Part shown: one piece after another, positions 23,562 through 33,538 of the stretch
Numbering within the stretch: the stretch's first letter is position 1
How the letters are laid out: each line of letters begins with the position of its first letter
DNA from: Rhizobium sullae
GTDB taxonomy: Bacteria; Pseudomonadota; Alphaproteobacteria; Rhizobiales; Rhizobiaceae
Direction: 5' to 3'
Length of the DNA: 64,000 bases
Assembly (NCBI RefSeq): GCF_900169785.1
Contig: NZ_FWER01000009.1
Coordinates: 130,855-194,854 of the forward strand
Position numbers and translations under genes: made by a program
The notes under the pieces: model-generated
What the model was told of the DNA's origin: nothing
Databases searched by the model: none
The model's input: only the letters and a program-made list of their open reading frames with translations

Positions 23562-24449
23562 ATGAACCAGTCCGAAAGCGAAACCCAAGCACGCCTTCTC
23601 GCACAGGCGCTGCCTTTCATGCAGCGTTACGAGAACAAGACGATCGTCGTCAAATACGGCGGCCATGCCATGGGCAATCCCGAACTCGGCAAGGCTTTCG
23701 CCAGCGACGTCGCGCTTTTGAAGCAGTCCGGCGTCAACCCGATCGTCGTCCATGGCGGCGGTCCGCAGATCGGCGCGATGCTGACGAGGATGGGCATCGA
23801 GTCGAAGTTCGAAGGCGGTCTTCGCGTCACCGATGCCAAGACCGTCGAGATCGTCGAGATGGTGCTTGCCGGCTCCATCAACAAGGAGATCGTGGCGCTC
23901 ATCAACCAGACGGGCGAATGGGCGATTGGGCTTTGCGGCAAGGACGGCAATATGGTCTTTGCCGAAAAGGCGCAGAAAAAGGTCAAGGATCCGGATTCGA
24001 ATATCGAGCGCGTGCTTGACCTCGGCTTCGTCGGCGAAGTGGTCGAAGTCGACCGCACGCTGCTCGACCTGCTCGCCCGCTCGGAGATGATCCCGGTCAT
24101 CGCCCCGGTCGCCCCCGGCCGCGACGGCGCGACCTACAACATCAATGCCGACACTTTCGCGGGCGCTATCGCCGGGGCGCTGAACGCCACGCGCCTGCTC
24201 TTCCTGACGGACGTTCCCGGCGTGCTCGACAAACAGGGCAATCTGATCAAGGAACTCTCCGTTGCTCAGGCGCACGCGCTGATCGCCGACGGTACGATTT
24301 CCGGCGGCATGATTCCGAAGGTCGAAACCTGCATCGACGCGATCAAGGCCGGCGTCCAGGGCGTCGTCATCCTGAACGGCAAGACGGCCCATTCCGTGCT
24401 GCTCGAAATCTTCACCGAGCACGGCGCCGGAACGCTGATCGTTCCGTAA
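23562..24449 (+). CDS. argB: Acetylglutamate kinase
   Basis: 295 residues. It phosphorylates N-acetyl-L-glutamate at the second step of arginine biosynthesis, in the cytosol. Features: [12 protein letters not shown] (the Lys and Gly-rich phosphate-binding segment), [32 protein letters not shown] and the C-terminal [19 protein letters not shown]. It carries the N-terminal extension usual for the arginine-regulated form. The gene is alone here and transcribed divergently from the sigma-factor gene. Confidence 0.97.
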   Translation: MNQSESETQARLLAQALPFMQRYENKTIVVKYGGHAMGNPELGKAFASDVALLKQSGVNPIVVHGGGPQIGAMLTRMGIESKFEGGLRVTDAKTVEIVEMVLAGSINKEIVALINQTGEWAIGLCGKDGNMVFAEKAQKKVKDPDSNIERVLDLGFVGEVVEVDRTLLDLLARSEMIPVIAPVAPGRDGATYNINADTFAGAIAGALNATRLLFLTDVPGVLDKQGNLIKELSVAQAHALIADGTISGGMIPKVETCIDAIKAGVQGVVILNGKTAHSVLLEIFTEHGAGTLIVP

Positions 24450-24450
24450 T

Positions 24451-25230
24451 TCAAGCTTGGCCCGCGGCGGCGAAGACCGCCTCGGCTGCCTCCTTCAACT
24501 TCTCCATCATTGCGCGATAAGGCCCCGGCCCATAACTGACACGGCCGACACCGAGCGTTGCCAGCGTCTTCACATCCGGCACGCCTTGCCGCATCATGAT
24601 GTTGACCGGCAGTGTAACCGCTTCACAGAGCCGGCGGATCAGGTCCCGGTTCGACAATCCCGGCGCAAAGAAGCCGCTGGCGCCAGCCTCAGCATAGGCG
24701 GCTGCTCGCTCGATTGCCTCGTCCACCAGCGGCACATGCCGGTCGGGATCGGAGAGTTTGAGGAACAGGTCGGTGCGGGCATTGATGAAGAACGGAATGC
24801 CTTTCGTCTCGGCCATCTCGCGGATGGCGCGAATGCGTGCGACCTGCTGATCGATCGGATGCAGCCCGCTACCGCCGACGACCTGGTCCTCGAAATTGAT
24901 GCCGACGGCGCCTGCATCAATCAGCTTCGCGACGTTGGCGGCGCCTCCCGCTGGCTCGGTCGAATAGGCGCCCTCGAAATCCACGGAGAGGGGTAAGTCG
25001 TTGGCAGCAGTGATCGATTGCACTGTTGCGACAAGCGCCTCCAGCGGGATTTTTTCGCCGTCGGCATAACCTTGCGCCGCGGCAACCGACCAGCTGCCTG
25101 TCGCAAGCGCCTTGGCGCCTGCATCGCTGACTGCCTTCGCCGTACCGGCATCCCAGATGTTGTAGAGGACGACAGGATTGCCCTTCCGATGAAGTGCGCC
25201 GAACGCCTTCGCCTTTTCCACGTGATTCAT
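24451..25230 (-). CDS. Isocitrate lyase / PEP mutase family protein
   Basis: 259 residues, a single TIM-barrel domain of the PEP mutase/isocitrate lyase superfamily: VVLYNIWDAGTAKAVSDAGA at the N-terminus, the Asp-rich metal site region SVDFEGAY, GINFEDQV and INARTDLFL. The signature cysteine loop of true lyases (KKCGH) is not visible, so this is not a classical isocitrate or methylisocitrate lyase; a carboxyvinyl- or oxaloacetate-type activity is possible. It lies 12 bases downstream of ada on the same strand, so the two are probably co-transcribed. Confidence 0.85.
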   Translation of the reverse strand: MNHVEKAKAFGALHRKGNPVVLYNIWDAGTAKAVSDAGAKALATGSWSVAAAQGYADGEKIPLEALVATVQSITAANDLPLSVDFEGAYSTEPAGGAANVAKLIDAGAVGINFEDQVVGGSGLHPIDQQVARIRAIREMAETKGIPFFINARTDLFLKLSDPDRHVPLVDEAIERAAAYAEAGASGFFAPGLSNRDLIRRLCEAVTLPVNIMMRQGVPDVKTLATLGVGRVSYGPGPYRAMMEKLKEAAEAVFAAAGQA

Positions 25231-25242
25231 TGAACTTCCTCC

Positions 25243-26307
25243 TCAAACAGCCCCTGGGGGCCTCATTTTTCCTTCGTGACGTAAAAGCCATTGCTTGCGC
25301 CAGAGCCCGCCGCCATATCCGGTCAGCGATCCGTCCGCGCCGACCACGCGATGGCAGGGGATGATGATGGCGAGCTGGTTTGCGCCGTTGGCCCGACCGA
25401 CCGCGCGCATCATCTGCGGATTTTCCATTTCCCTTGCGAGATCACCATAGCAACGCGTTTCTCCGACAGGAATTTCCAGAAGCTTCGCCCAGACCGCCCG
25501 CTCGAAGGCCGTGCCGTTGCCGAACGCCAAGGGTGTCTGGAAATCTGCGGATCTGCGCTCGAAATAGGCCCGCAGCTCGGCATCGATCTGCTCGATCGCA
25601 GGCGTTCGCCCGGCGGCAACGGAGGAGTGCGTCTTGCGCTGCAGGTTTTCCAGTTCAGCCGGCAGCGCCTTCCGATCATGGAATTCCAGAAGATGCAGGT
25701 GCGTCTGATCAGCCACCGCGACCATCGGCCCGAGCGGCGTTTCGAACCAGTCGGCAAAGAGCAGTTCCCGGTTCTGTGACATGGCAGGCGCCTTGCCAAT
25801 CAGTCGCTGAAACGCGGCGCGAAACCCGCTGCCCGACTCGTAACCGGCATCCAACTGGGCATCGATGACGCGGGCGCCGCCTGCGAGCTGTCTTGCCGCC
25901 TCCCCGAGGCGCCGATAGCGGGCGATGTCGAGGAAGGTCACGCCAAGCGATCGTTTGAATGCACGCCGCACGGTGGAAGGATCATAGCCCTTGCGGATCA
26001 AGTCGTCCTCGGTCCATCGCGCCGCCGGATCGCGGTCGAGCGCTTCCAGCAGTTCGCCGACGATCGGTTCCCTGCCCGTCTGTTCCAGCGGCTTACAGCG
26101 CTGGCAGGGCCGGAAACCGGACTGTATGCAAGTGGCGATGGAATCGTGGAAGAGCGTGTTCTCCCGCTTCGGCTTGCGGGCCGGACAGGTCAACCGACAG
26201 AAGACGCCGGTCGTCCTCACGCAGACATAGGCGAGCCCCTCATAATCGGAGCTGCGGGCGATCAGCGCATCATAGAGCGTATCGTCATTGGGGAGATCGA
26301 AAAGCAT
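25243..26307 (-). CDS. ada: Ada: methylphosphotriester sensor, AraC-like regulator and O6-methylguanine methyltransferase
   Basis: 354 residues with the full Ada layout. Zinc/methyl-acceptor cysteines C37, C41, C68 and C71 occur in GVFCRLTCPARKP and GFRPCQRCKP. An AraC-type helix-turn-helix follows at about 90-170. The C-terminal methyltransferase ends with the active Cys318 in IIPCHRVVGADG. On DNA alkylation the protein is methylated at its N-terminal zinc cysteine and becomes an activator of repair genes, usually including itself. A downstream PEP-mutase-like gene may be in the same unit. Confidence 0.95.
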   Translation of the reverse strand: MLFDLPNDDTLYDALIARSSDYEGLAYVCVRTTGVFCRLTCPARKPKRENTLFHDSIATCIQSGFRPCQRCKPLEQTGREPIVGELLEALDRDPAARWTEDDLIRKGYDPSTVRRAFKRSLGVTFLDIARYRRLGEAARQLAGGARVIDAQLDAGYESGSGFRAAFQRLIGKAPAMSQNRELLFADWFETPLGPMVAVADQTHLHLLEFHDRKALPAELENLQRKTHSSVAAGRTPAIEQIDAELRAYFERRSADFQTPLAFGNGTAFERAVWAKLLEIPVGETRCYGDLAREMENPQMMRAVGRANGANQLAIIIPCHRVVGADGSLTGYGGGLWRKQWLLRHEGKMRPPGAV

Positions 26308-26403
26308 GAAAGCCTTTTATCATCCCTTCCCGTTGCCGTCCGTCGAAAATCGGGCGTCTATTTTTTGTTCGGCAATTTCCTTGGCCCGTGCCATAACGCC
26401 GCC

Positions 26404-27111
26404 ATGACCAAGATAGATCGTACTCCGACCAAAGCCGATTTTGCGCATGTGACCGAATGGGTCTTCGACCTCGACAACACGCTTTATCCACATCACGTGA
26501 ATCTCTTCGCGCAGATCGATAAGAACATGACGGCCTATGTTTCTGCCCTCCTCCAGATGGAGCGGGACGAGGCACGCAAGCTGCAGAAGCAATATTATCT
26601 CGATCATGGCACGACGCTGCAGGGTCTGATGATCCATCACGGCGTCGATCCGAACGACTTTCTGGAAAAGGCCCATGCCATCGACTATTCGGGCCTTACG
26701 GCTCAGCCGGAATTGGGCGCAGCGATCAAGGCACTTCCCGGCCGCAAGTTCATCTTCACCAACGGCAGCGTCAAGCATGCCGAAATGACCGCTGGTGCGC
26801 TCGGCATCCTCGAACATTTCGACGATATCTTCGACATCGTCGCGGCGGATTTCGTGCCGAAACCGGCGCATGTCACCTATGACAAGTTCATGGCGCTAAA
26901 ACGCGTCGAAACCGGCAAGGCGGCCATGTTCGAGGATCTCCCGCGCAACCTTGTGGTTCCGAAGGCGCTCGGCATGCAGACTGTCTTGCTCGTGCCGAAC
27001 AATCTCGAGGAAACCGTCGTCGAATGGTGGGAACAAACCAGCGGCGACGAGGATCATATCGATTTCGTCACCGACGATCTGGCTGGGTTTCTGGCAAATG
27101 TTGGGGACTAG
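26404..27111 (+). CDS. Pyrimidine 5'-nucleotidase-like HAD hydrolase
   Basis: 235 residues from ATG 26404, where the HAD domain begins; the frame opens upstream across ada. HAD motifs: I WVFDLDNTLYP (nucleophile Asp then acid/base Asp), II FTNGSVKH, a conserved Lys in FVPKPAHVTYDKF, and III MFEDLPRNL. The helical cap matches the yeast Sdt1-like pyrimidine 5'-nucleotidase group (TIGR01993 type). It probably dephosphorylates nucleotides or acts as a house-cleaning phosphatase. No co-transcribed neighbour is evident. Confidence 0.9.
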   Translation: MTKIDRTPTKADFAHVTEWVFDLDNTLYPHHVNLFAQIDKNMTAYVSALLQMERDEARKLQKQYYLDHGTTLQGLMIHHGVDPNDFLEKAHAIDYSGLTAQPELGAAIKALPGRKFIFTNGSVKHAEMTAGALGILEHFDDIFDIVAADFVPKPAHVTYDKFMALKRVETGKAAMFEDLPRNLVVPKALGMQTVLLVPNNLEETVVEWWEQTSGDEDHIDFVTDDLAGFLANVGD

Positions 27112-27222
27112 GGTTACGAAAGTTTCACCGAGCTTACCCATGTTTGATTGGTCAAATTGACACATTGGCGCTACCTTTCGAGCGTGATCCCCAGCGAGAT
27201 TGCGAACCCGAAAGGAAATACG

Positions 27223-27879
27223 ATGTCTCGGAACACGCTGACACTGATCGCACTTTCCTCCGTCATGATCGTCGGTGCTGCAGCCGGCGCCAGTTTTGCC
27301 GCTCCTGGCGACAGGGCCCGCCAACCGTCGCGCCAGATGATGGGCGACGGTATGCGCGCTGAAGCAATGCGCGAGGTTGCCTTTGTGCGCATGTTGAAGC
27401 AGTTCGACACCAGCAAGGACGGCCGGATTTCCAAACAGGAAGCCCAGGACGGCATTGAGAAGGTCTTTGCCGCGATCGATGCAAATAACGACGGGTCGCT
27501 GACGCCGGGCGAGATCCGCAAGTACCATGAAGCCCAAATGGAGGACCGCAGGGCACGGGATGACCAAATGGGCGCCAATGACGACAGCGTGCCCAACGCT
27601 CCGCGGACGGCCGACAACGGCGACCAGCCGAAGATTCCGAAGCGCGCCGACCGTGATCGAGGCGACGGCGATCGCGGCCGCGGCGATCAGCGCTGGGGGA
27701 TGCGCGACGGTGGCAGGATGATGTTCACGTCTATGATGCGCCGCGTGGACGCGGACGAGAACGGCCAGATTTCCAAGCAGGAGGCCGAGGCTGCCTTCGA
27801 CATGTTCTTCATTCGCATGGATCGCAGCAAGGACGGCGTGATCTCGATCGACGACATGCCGGATCGACCGCTCCTGTAA
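27223..27879 (+). CDS. Secreted EF-hand protein
   Basis: 218 residues from ATG 27223, with AAAGGAAA upstream. A signal peptide (TLTLIALSSVMIVGAAAGASFA) leads to a periplasmic or secreted protein. Four EF-hand loops can be read: DTSKDGRISKQE, DANNDGSLTPGE, DADENGQISKQE and DRSKDGVISIDD. A charged Arg/Asp/Gly-rich linker (DRDRGDGDRGRGDQRWG) separates the two pairs. It is predicted to bind calcium; its partner is unknown. A terminator follows. Confidence 0.88.
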   Translation: MSRNTLTLIALSSVMIVGAAAGASFAAPGDRARQPSRQMMGDGMRAEAMREVAFVRMLKQFDTSKDGRISKQEAQDGIEKVFAAIDANNDGSLTPGEIRKYHEAQMEDRRARDDQMGANDDSVPNAPRTADNGDQPKIPKRADRDRGDGDRGRGDQRWGMRDGGRMMFTSMMRRVDADENGQISKQEAEAAFDMFFIRMDRSKDGVISIDDMPDRPLL

Positions 27880-27902
27880 GCTGGAATTTATCGAAACCGA
27901 TG

Positions 27903-27928
27903 CCCGTCGCAATTCGCGGCGGGTTCTT
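27903..27928 (+). terminator. Terminator between convergent genes
   Basis: CCCGTCGC pairs with GCGGCGGG (one G-U pair) around a five-base loop, followed by TTCTTT. It lies 24 bases after the EF-hand stop and at the end of the convergent LOG-type gene. Confidence 0.7.
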
Positions 27929-28794
27929 TATGACTCATGCTCGTAAAAATCCTGGATGATCTTCCAGGCAGCATCCGCCGAATCGACGAAGCTGATCAGC
28001 TTCACGTCGTCAGGCGCGATCGTGCCGAATTCGGCAAGTGCCTCGAAATTGACGATGCGGCGCCAGAACTTCTCGCCGAAGAGAATGAGCGGCATCTTTT
28101 CCATGCGTCCCGTCTGGATCAGCGTCAGGCATTCGAAGAATTCGTCGAGGGTTCCGAACCCTCCCGGAAATACCGCGATCGCTTTCGCCCGCACCATGAA
28201 ATGCATCTTGCGGATCGCGAAATAATGGAAATTGAAGCTGAGCTCCGGCGTCACATAGGCGTTTGGGGCCTGCTCGTGCGGCAGCACGATATTGAGGCCG
28301 ATCGAGGGGGCGCCTTCATCGGCCGCTCCGCGGTTTCCCGCTTCCATGACGCCCGGACCGCCGCCCGTGACGATCACATACTCATGGAAATCGAAGCCGG
28401 CGGAATATTTTGAGCATAGCCGGGCGAATTTGCGTGCCTCGTCATAGTAGATGGAGGCTGCCTCCAGATTCGCACGCTGGATGTCGTTGCGGGCTGCCCA
28501 TGCGCTCTGGCCAGGGGCGGGAATACGCGCGCCGCCGAACAAGACCACGGTGGATTTGATGCCGCGCTCCGTCAGCATCATCTCGACTTTGAGGAGTTCC
28601 AGTTGGAGACGGATCGGCCGCAATTCCTCGCGGCAGAGAAAGTCGTCGTCGGCATAGGCGAGGCGATAGGAAGGAGAAAGCGTTTGCGGCGTCTTCGGCA
28701 CGGCCAGTGCGCGATGCCTGTCGATCTCGCTCGACTTCAGCGGAGCCCAGACTCCATCCTTGCGCCTGGGCTTGCCATTCTTTCCCTTCACCAT
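27928..28794 (-). CDS. LOG-family protein (TIGR00730)
   Basis: 288 residues. It carries the lysine-decarboxylase-like Rossmann motifs of the LOG/YvdD family: FGGARIPAPGQ, TGGGPGVMEAGNRGA and PGGFGTLDEFFE, the last being the conserved PGGxGTxxE. LOG proteins are cytokinin-riboside monophosphate phosphoribohydrolases in plants; the bacterial members hydrolyse nucleotide monophosphates. The N-terminal about 60 residues extend beyond the core. Older annotations as lysine decarboxylase are misleading. It is divergent from dapD. Confidence 0.9.
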   Translation of the reverse strand: MVKGKNGKPRRKDGVWAPLKSSEIDRHRALAVPKTPQTLSPSYRLAYADDDFLCREELRPIRLQLELLKVEMMLTERGIKSTVVLFGGARIPAPGQSAWAARNDIQRANLEAASIYYDEARKFARLCSKYSAGFDFHEYVIVTGGGPGVMEAGNRGAADEGAPSIGLNIVLPHEQAPNAYVTPELSFNFHYFAIRKMHFMVRAKAIAVFPGGFGTLDEFFECLTLIQTGRMEKMPLILFGEKFWRRIVNFEALAEFGTIAPDDVKLISFVDSADAAWKIIQDFYEHES

Positions 28795-28986
28795 TTCAAA
28801 ATGCCCTTCAAGAAAGCCGGCAATACTTGCCGGGTATGTCTATAACGCCTTGAATCCAGAAACGATCTCGTTCGAAAAATCATTCCATTTTAGCCGCTCA
28901 TGCGATAGAGCAGATCGCATCCCGCCGATCACAATTCCCGGAGACTTCTCAGTCTCAGGATAAAGTTCGAAGTTTAAGGAATTCTC

Positions 28987-29847
28987 ATGAGCGCCACCAA
29001 CCTCGCATCCCTCGAAAAGACCATCGAAGCGGCCTTCGACAACCGCGAAAACGTGAACGCGTCAACGAAAGGCGAAGTTCGCGAAGCTGTCGAGGCAGCG
29101 CTCGAACTCCTCGACGGTGGCAAGGTTCGCGTCGCCGAGCGCGGCGCCGATGGCATCTGGACGATCAATCAGTGGCTCAAGAAAGCCGTCCTGCTTTCCT
29201 TCCGCCTGAACGACATGGAAGTCGTCAAGGGCGGTTCCGGCAATTCCACCTGGTGGGACAAGGTGCCCTCCAAGTTCGAAGGCTGGGGCGAGAACCAGTA
29301 CCGTGCCGCGGGCTTCCGCGCCGTTCCGAACTGCGTCGTCCGCCGCTCGGCCCACATCGCCAAGAACGTCGTGCTGATGCCCTCCTTCGTCAATCTCGGT
29401 GCCTATGTCGATGAAGGCACGATGGTCGATACCTGGGCCACCGTCGGTTCCTGCGCGCAGATCGGCAAACATGTGCATCTATCCGGTGGCGTCGGCATCG
29501 GCGGCGTGCTGGAGCCGATGCAGGCCGGCCCGACGATCATCGAAGACAACTGCTTCATCGGCGCCCGCTCGGAGGTCGTCGAAGGCTGCATCATCCGCGA
29601 AGGCTCGGTGCTCGGCATGGGCGTCTTTATCGGCAAGTCGACCAAGATCGTCGATCGCACCACCGGGGAAGTCATGTACGGCGAAGTGCCGCCCTATTCC
29701 GTCGTCGTTGCGGGTTCCATGCCGAGTGTCAACAAGACCATGGCAAACGGCCAGCCTGCGCCGCATCTCTATTGCGCCGTGATCGTCAAGCGCGTCGACG
29801 AACGGACCCGCTCGAAGACCGGCATCAATGAATTGCTGCGCGACTAA
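28987..29847 (+). CDS. dapD: Tetrahydrodipicolinate N-succinyltransferase
   Basis: 286 residues, with AAGGA upstream of ATG 28987. It transfers succinyl from succinyl-CoA to tetrahydrodipicolinate in the succinylase branch of lysine/meso-DAP synthesis. The left-handed beta-helix hexapeptide repeats are visible ([39 protein letters not shown]). dapE follows after about 110 bases in the same direction, so the two enzymes that precede and follow transamination are together. Confidence 0.97.
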   Translation: MSATNLASLEKTIEAAFDNRENVNASTKGEVREAVEAALELLDGGKVRVAERGADGIWTINQWLKKAVLLSFRLNDMEVVKGGSGNSTWWDKVPSKFEGWGENQYRAAGFRAVPNCVVRRSAHIAKNVVLMPSFVNLGAYVDEGTMVDTWATVGSCAQIGKHVHLSGGVGIGGVLEPMQAGPTIIEDNCFIGARSEVVEGCIIREGSVLGMGVFIGKSTKIVDRTTGEVMYGEVPPYSVVVAGSMPSVNKTMANGQPAPHLYCAVIVKRVDERTRSKTGINELLRD

Positions 29848-29960
29848 GCTTTCAGTGACAGCCGGATTCCGATCCGGTAAACAGACGGCGTTCTTTTTTC
29901 AGCGAGGCGGTTCGCCGCCTTGCCATGTCTTTGCCATTCCCGCCGGATAATTCGACCCTC

Positions 29961-31154
29961 ATGACCGCCACCGATCCCGTCGCCAATCTTCAGACGCTCA
30001 TCCGCTGCCCCTCCGTGACGCCTGCCGAAGGCGGCGCGCTTTCTGCGCTCGACACCATGCTCTCGCCTCTGGGTTTTACGGTAGACAAGGTGAAAGCGAC
30101 GGAAGCCGGCACGCCCGACATCGAAAACCTTTACGCGCGACTGGGCGGTGATGGCCCGAATCTGATGTTCGCGGGACACACGGACGTCGTCCCGGTTGGC
30201 GACGAAGCCGCATGGACGCATCCGCCCTTCGCCGCCGAGATTGCTGGCGGCGAGCTCTTCGGCCGTGGCGCGGTCGACATGAAGGGTGGGATCGCCTGCT
30301 TCGTGGCAGCCGTTTCCCGGTACGTCGAAAAACATGGAAATCCAAAGGGCTCGATCTCCTTCCTGATCACCGGCGATGAAGAAGGCCCGGCGATCAACGG
30401 CACGATCAAACTCCTGCAATGGGCGACAGAACGCGGCGAGCGCTGGGATGCCTGCCTCGTCGGCGAGCCAACCAATCCGGATGCCCTCGGCGACATGATC
30501 AAGATCGGCCGCCGAGGTTCACTCTCCGGCAAGATCACGGTGCACGGCGTTCAGGGCCACGCCGCCTATCCGCACCTCGCAGACAATCCGGTACGCGGCA
30601 TGCTGCAGCTCACCAGCGCATTGATGGATCCCCCCTTCGACAAAGGAACGGAGAACTTCCAACCGTCGAATCTCGAAGTGACGACCATTGATGTGGGCAA
30701 TCCGGCCACCAATGTCATTCCGGCGAAGGCAACGGCGAGCTTCAACGTCCGCTTCAACGACACCTGGACGGTTGACACGTTACAGGTGGAAATCCTCCGT
30801 CGTCTTGACGTCGCTGCCAAGGACGGCGTGTTGCGCCCCGGCCGTGAGCCGGTAAGATATGACATCGTCTGGGCCGACCGGCCGAGCCATGTCTTCCTCA
30901 CCCACAACAACGCACTGATTGCATCCCTCTCCTCCGCCGTGGAAAGCATTGCCGGCAAGGCACCGAAGCTTTCGACCACCGGCGGCACGTCGGACGCGCG
31001 TTTCATCAAGGATTATTGCCCGGTCGTCGAATTCGGGCTCGTCGGGCAGACCATGCACATGGTCGATGAACGCGTTACCGTTTCCGATCTCGAAACGCTG
31101 ACGCAGATCTATGAAGCCTTTATCGAGCGCTGGTTTGTGAATGCCGGGGCTTAG
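29961..31154 (+). CDS. dapE: Succinyl-diaminopimelate desuccinylase
   Basis: 397 residues from ATG 29961 (MTATDPVANLQTLIRCPSV), which matches the usual start; the frame opens 12 codons earlier. It is a dimeric zinc enzyme of the M20 family that removes succinate from N-succinyl-LL-diaminopimelate. Metal-site motifs: AGHTDVVPVGD, GAVDMKGGIAC and TGDEEG. The C-terminal segment TSDARFIKDYCPVVEFGL is also typical. A membrane-protein gene overlaps its end by 14 bases. Confidence 0.96.
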   Translation: MTATDPVANLQTLIRCPSVTPAEGGALSALDTMLSPLGFTVDKVKATEAGTPDIENLYARLGGDGPNLMFAGHTDVVPVGDEAAWTHPPFAAEIAGGELFGRGAVDMKGGIACFVAAVSRYVEKHGNPKGSISFLITGDEEGPAINGTIKLLQWATERGERWDACLVGEPTNPDALGDMIKIGRRGSLSGKITVHGVQGHAAYPHLADNPVRGMLQLTSALMDPPFDKGTENFQPSNLEVTTIDVGNPATNVIPAKATASFNVRFNDTWTVDTLQVEILRRLDVAAKDGVLRPGREPVRYDIVWADRPSHVFLTHNNALIASLSSAVESIAGKAPKLSTTGGTSDARFIKDYCPVVEFGLVGQTMHMVDERVTVSDLETLTQIYEAFIERWFVNAGA

Positions 31155-31737
31155 AGAGGTTCAATACTATCTGTCGGGTTTGTGGCTGCTGATCCGTATG
31201 GATACGCGCGGCTTCCGGTTTCTCGACATGTCGGACCGGGGCGTCAACCGCTCTTTCTGGGCGATGGCCTGGTGCCTGCCGCCGATGGGTATTTCGTGGC
31301 TCTGGTGGCGTCAGGCTTTCCTGCAGTCGATGCCGCCGCATGTCGACGTCGGCCTGCCCTTCTATTTCCGCTTGGGTCTGGTCGAAATCGCCAACTGGTT
31401 CGTGCCGCTGGTCTTTGCTGGACTGTTGCTGTTTGCCTTCCGCATGGGTGATCGCTTTGCCGCCGTGGTCGTCAGCGTCAACTGGCTGGGCGTGCCGCTT
31501 TCCTACATCAACGGTCTGCTGCTGGCGCTGGTCTTCTTCATTCCCGGCGCCATCAGCGTCGTGTCGGTCCTGCTCTTGGTCTTCATGATGGCGCAGGTCT
31601 TCATGCTTGCAAGGATTTTGCGGATGATCTTCCACGGCCACGGGCTGATGGTCGGGGCGCTGACGCTGGCTCTGCTGGTGCCGACCATGATCTTCGCTGA
31701 ATATCTCCAGCGCTTCCTTGGCATTTATCCGGTCTAG
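31141..31737 (+). CDS. Conserved membrane protein, unknown
   Basis: 198 residues overlapping the dapE stop by 14 bases. About four to five hydrophobic segments: SFWAMAWCLPPMGISWLWW, then LVEIANWFVPLVFAGLLLFA, AAVVVSVNWLGVPLSYINGL, LALVFFIPGAISVVSVLLL and the C-terminal LMVGALTLALLVPTMIFA. The N-terminus is amphipathic (LREVQYYLSGLWLLIRMD). No transporter motif. Fused expression with dapE suggests only co-transcription, not function. Confidence 0.75.
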   Translation: MPGLREVQYYLSGLWLLIRMDTRGFRFLDMSDRGVNRSFWAMAWCLPPMGISWLWWRQAFLQSMPPHVDVGLPFYFRLGLVEIANWFVPLVFAGLLLFAFRMGDRFAAVVVSVNWLGVPLSYINGLLLALVFFIPGAISVVSVLLLVFMMAQVFMLARILRMIFHGHGLMVGALTLALLVPTMIFAEYLQRFLGIYPV

Positions 31738-31761
31738 GTCAACGATCTCGCGTAGGCCAGG

Positions 31762-32565
31762 TCATGACAGATCGTCATCACCATTTTCTTCCGTCCGCTT
31801 GCGCCGGTCGATGATCACCGCCGGATAATCGACCTGCATGAAATAAAGCCCCTCCGGCGGGGCGACCGGACCGCAGGCCTTGCGGTCCCGTGCTTCGAGC
31901 GCGGTACGCACATCCTCCGGCGTCCACTTGCCTTCTCCCGCGAGCTTCAGCGTTCCGGCGAAGGAGCGGATCTGGTTGTGCAGGAAGCTCTGCGCCGTTG
32001 CGCGGATTTCGATGAGTTCGCCGTTCCGCGTCACGTCGAGCCGGTCGAGCGTGCGGACCGGGCTGTTTGCCTGGCAGTGCGCGGAGCGGAAGGTGGAAAA
32101 ATCATGCTTGCCGACCAGGATCTGGGCGGCCGCGTGCATCACCTCATGATCGAGCGCCTTTGGCACCCACCAGGCCTTGCCCGCTTCGAGCGCCAGCGGC
32201 GCGCGGCGGCTGACGATGCGGTAGAGATAATGCCGCCGGAGCGCCGAGAAGCGCGCGTCGAAGAATTCGCTCGCCACCGTCACGTCGAGGATCGAGACGG
32301 CCTCGCCGGCAAGCTTCAGATGGGCGTTCAGCGCATTCTGCAACTTGAAGGGCGACCATTCCTTCGCGAGATCGGCGTGGATCACCTGCCCCATCGCATG
32401 CACGCCGGAATCCGTGCGACCCGCACCGCGGATCGACACCGTCTCGCCGCTCGCCGACAGGATCGCCTTCTCGATCGCCCCCTGTGCCGACGGCCCGTTT
32501 TCCTGCCGTTGCCAGCCGACATAGGCGCGGCCGTCATATTCGACCGTCATGCGGTAGCGCGGCAT
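31762..32565 (-). CDS. truA: tRNA pseudouridine synthase A
   Basis: 267 residues. It isomerises uridines 38-40 in the anticodon stem. The catalytic region is [18 protein letters not shown], with the conserved Asp in RTDSGVH; YEYDG-like [14 protein letters not shown] starts the protein, and [18 protein letters not shown] ends the fold. The start overlaps the fmt stop by one base. The order def-fmt-truA on the minus strand is a compact translation-maturation unit. Confidence 0.96.
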   Translation of the reverse strand: MPRYRMTVEYDGRAYVGWQRQENGPSAQGAIEKAILSASGETVSIRGAGRTDSGVHAMGQVIHADLAKEWSPFKLQNALNAHLKLAGEAVSILDVTVASEFFDARFSALRRHYLYRIVSRRAPLALEAGKAWWVPKALDHEVMHAAAQILVGKHDFSTFRSAHCQANSPVRTLDRLDVTRNGELIEIRATAQSFLHNQIRSFAGTLKLAGEGKWTPEDVRTALEARDRKACGPVAPPEGLYFMQVDYPAVIIDRRKRTEENGDDDLS

Positions 32566-33500
32566 CAGGAAAGCCTCGTGCCCATAGCAAGCGGCGTCCC
32601 GCGCAGGAAATCGGCGGCGGCGAGCGGCTTGCCGCCGGCCTTCTGCAGCTTCGTCAGCCGTACCGCGCCGGAACCGCAGGCAACCACCAGATCGTCCGTC
32701 AGCACCTCTCCGGGGTTCCCCTGCCCTTCGGCAGGCATCGAACCCAACACCTTCACCCGCTCCGGCTTGCCGCCGATCCCTATCTCGAACCAGGCACCCG
32801 GAAATGGCGACAGTCCGCGGATATGATTGTGAACGTCCTTTGCATCCCTGCCGAAGTCGATCCGCGTCTCGCCCTTGTCGATCTTCGCGGCATAGAGGAC
32901 TCCCTCTTCCGGCTGCGGCGTCAGCGGCAGGTCGCCCATTTCGAGCTTGACCATCGCTTCAGCGATGGCCTTGGCGCCGACGTACATCAGCTTGTCATGC
33001 AGTTCACCGGCCGTCATGTTCGGTCCGATCTCGACTTCGCGGGTCAACGCGACGGGGCCGGTATCGAGCCCCTTGTCCATCTTCATTACCATCATGCCGG
33101 TCTTTTCGTCGCCTGCCATGATCGCTCTCTGGATGGGTGCTGCGCCGCGCCAGCGCGGCAGCAGCGAGGCATGGCCATTGTAGCAGCCGTTGCGCGTTCC
33201 GTTCAAAATCGCCTCCGGCAGCAGCAGCCCATAGGCGACGACAACCGCCACATCCGCATTGAGCGCCCGGAAGCGCTCCCGTTCTTCCGGCTCCTTGAAA
33301 TTGACCGGTGTGAAGACCGACAGGCCGAGCAGTTCGGCGGCCTGATGCACCGGCGACTTCTGCAGGTCGAGACCGCGCCGTCCGCCCGGCCGCGGCGGCT
33401 GCGTATAGACCGCAACGATCTGATGCCCCGCATCCGCCAGCTTGCGCAGGGTCAGGACCGAGAACTCCGGCGTTCCCATGAAAATGATGCGAAGCGACAT
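32565..33500 (-). CDS. fmt: Methionyl-tRNA formyltransferase
   Basis: 311 residues. It formylates initiator Met-tRNA with 10-formyl-THF. N-terminal [18 protein letters not shown], formyl-transfer site [18 protein letters not shown], then GETRIDFG in the C-terminal OB-like domain. Length and motifs are normal. It lies 38 bases downstream of def and one base upstream of truA. Confidence 0.97.
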   Translation of the reverse strand: MSLRIIFMGTPEFSVLTLRKLADAGHQIVAVYTQPPRPGGRRGLDLQKSPVHQAAELLGLSVFTPVNFKEPEERERFRALNADVAVVVAYGLLLPEAILNGTRNGCYNGHASLLPRWRGAAPIQRAIMAGDEKTGMMVMKMDKGLDTGPVALTREVEIGPNMTAGELHDKLMYVGAKAIAEAMVKLEMGDLPLTPQPEEGVLYAAKIDKGETRIDFGRDAKDVHNHIRGLSPFPGAWFEIGIGGKPERVKVLGSMPAEGQGNPGEVLTDDLVVACGSGAVRLTKLQKAGGKPLAAADFLRGTPLAMGTRLS

Positions 33501-33538
33501 TCTATCCCGCCAAGTTTTAGGGCCGCCCGCCGCCCTGT

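Noticed and set aside
28690..28720. Sigma-54-like GG-N10-GC pattern
   Set aside because: Lies inside the LOG-type coding sequence with no gene placed to use it.
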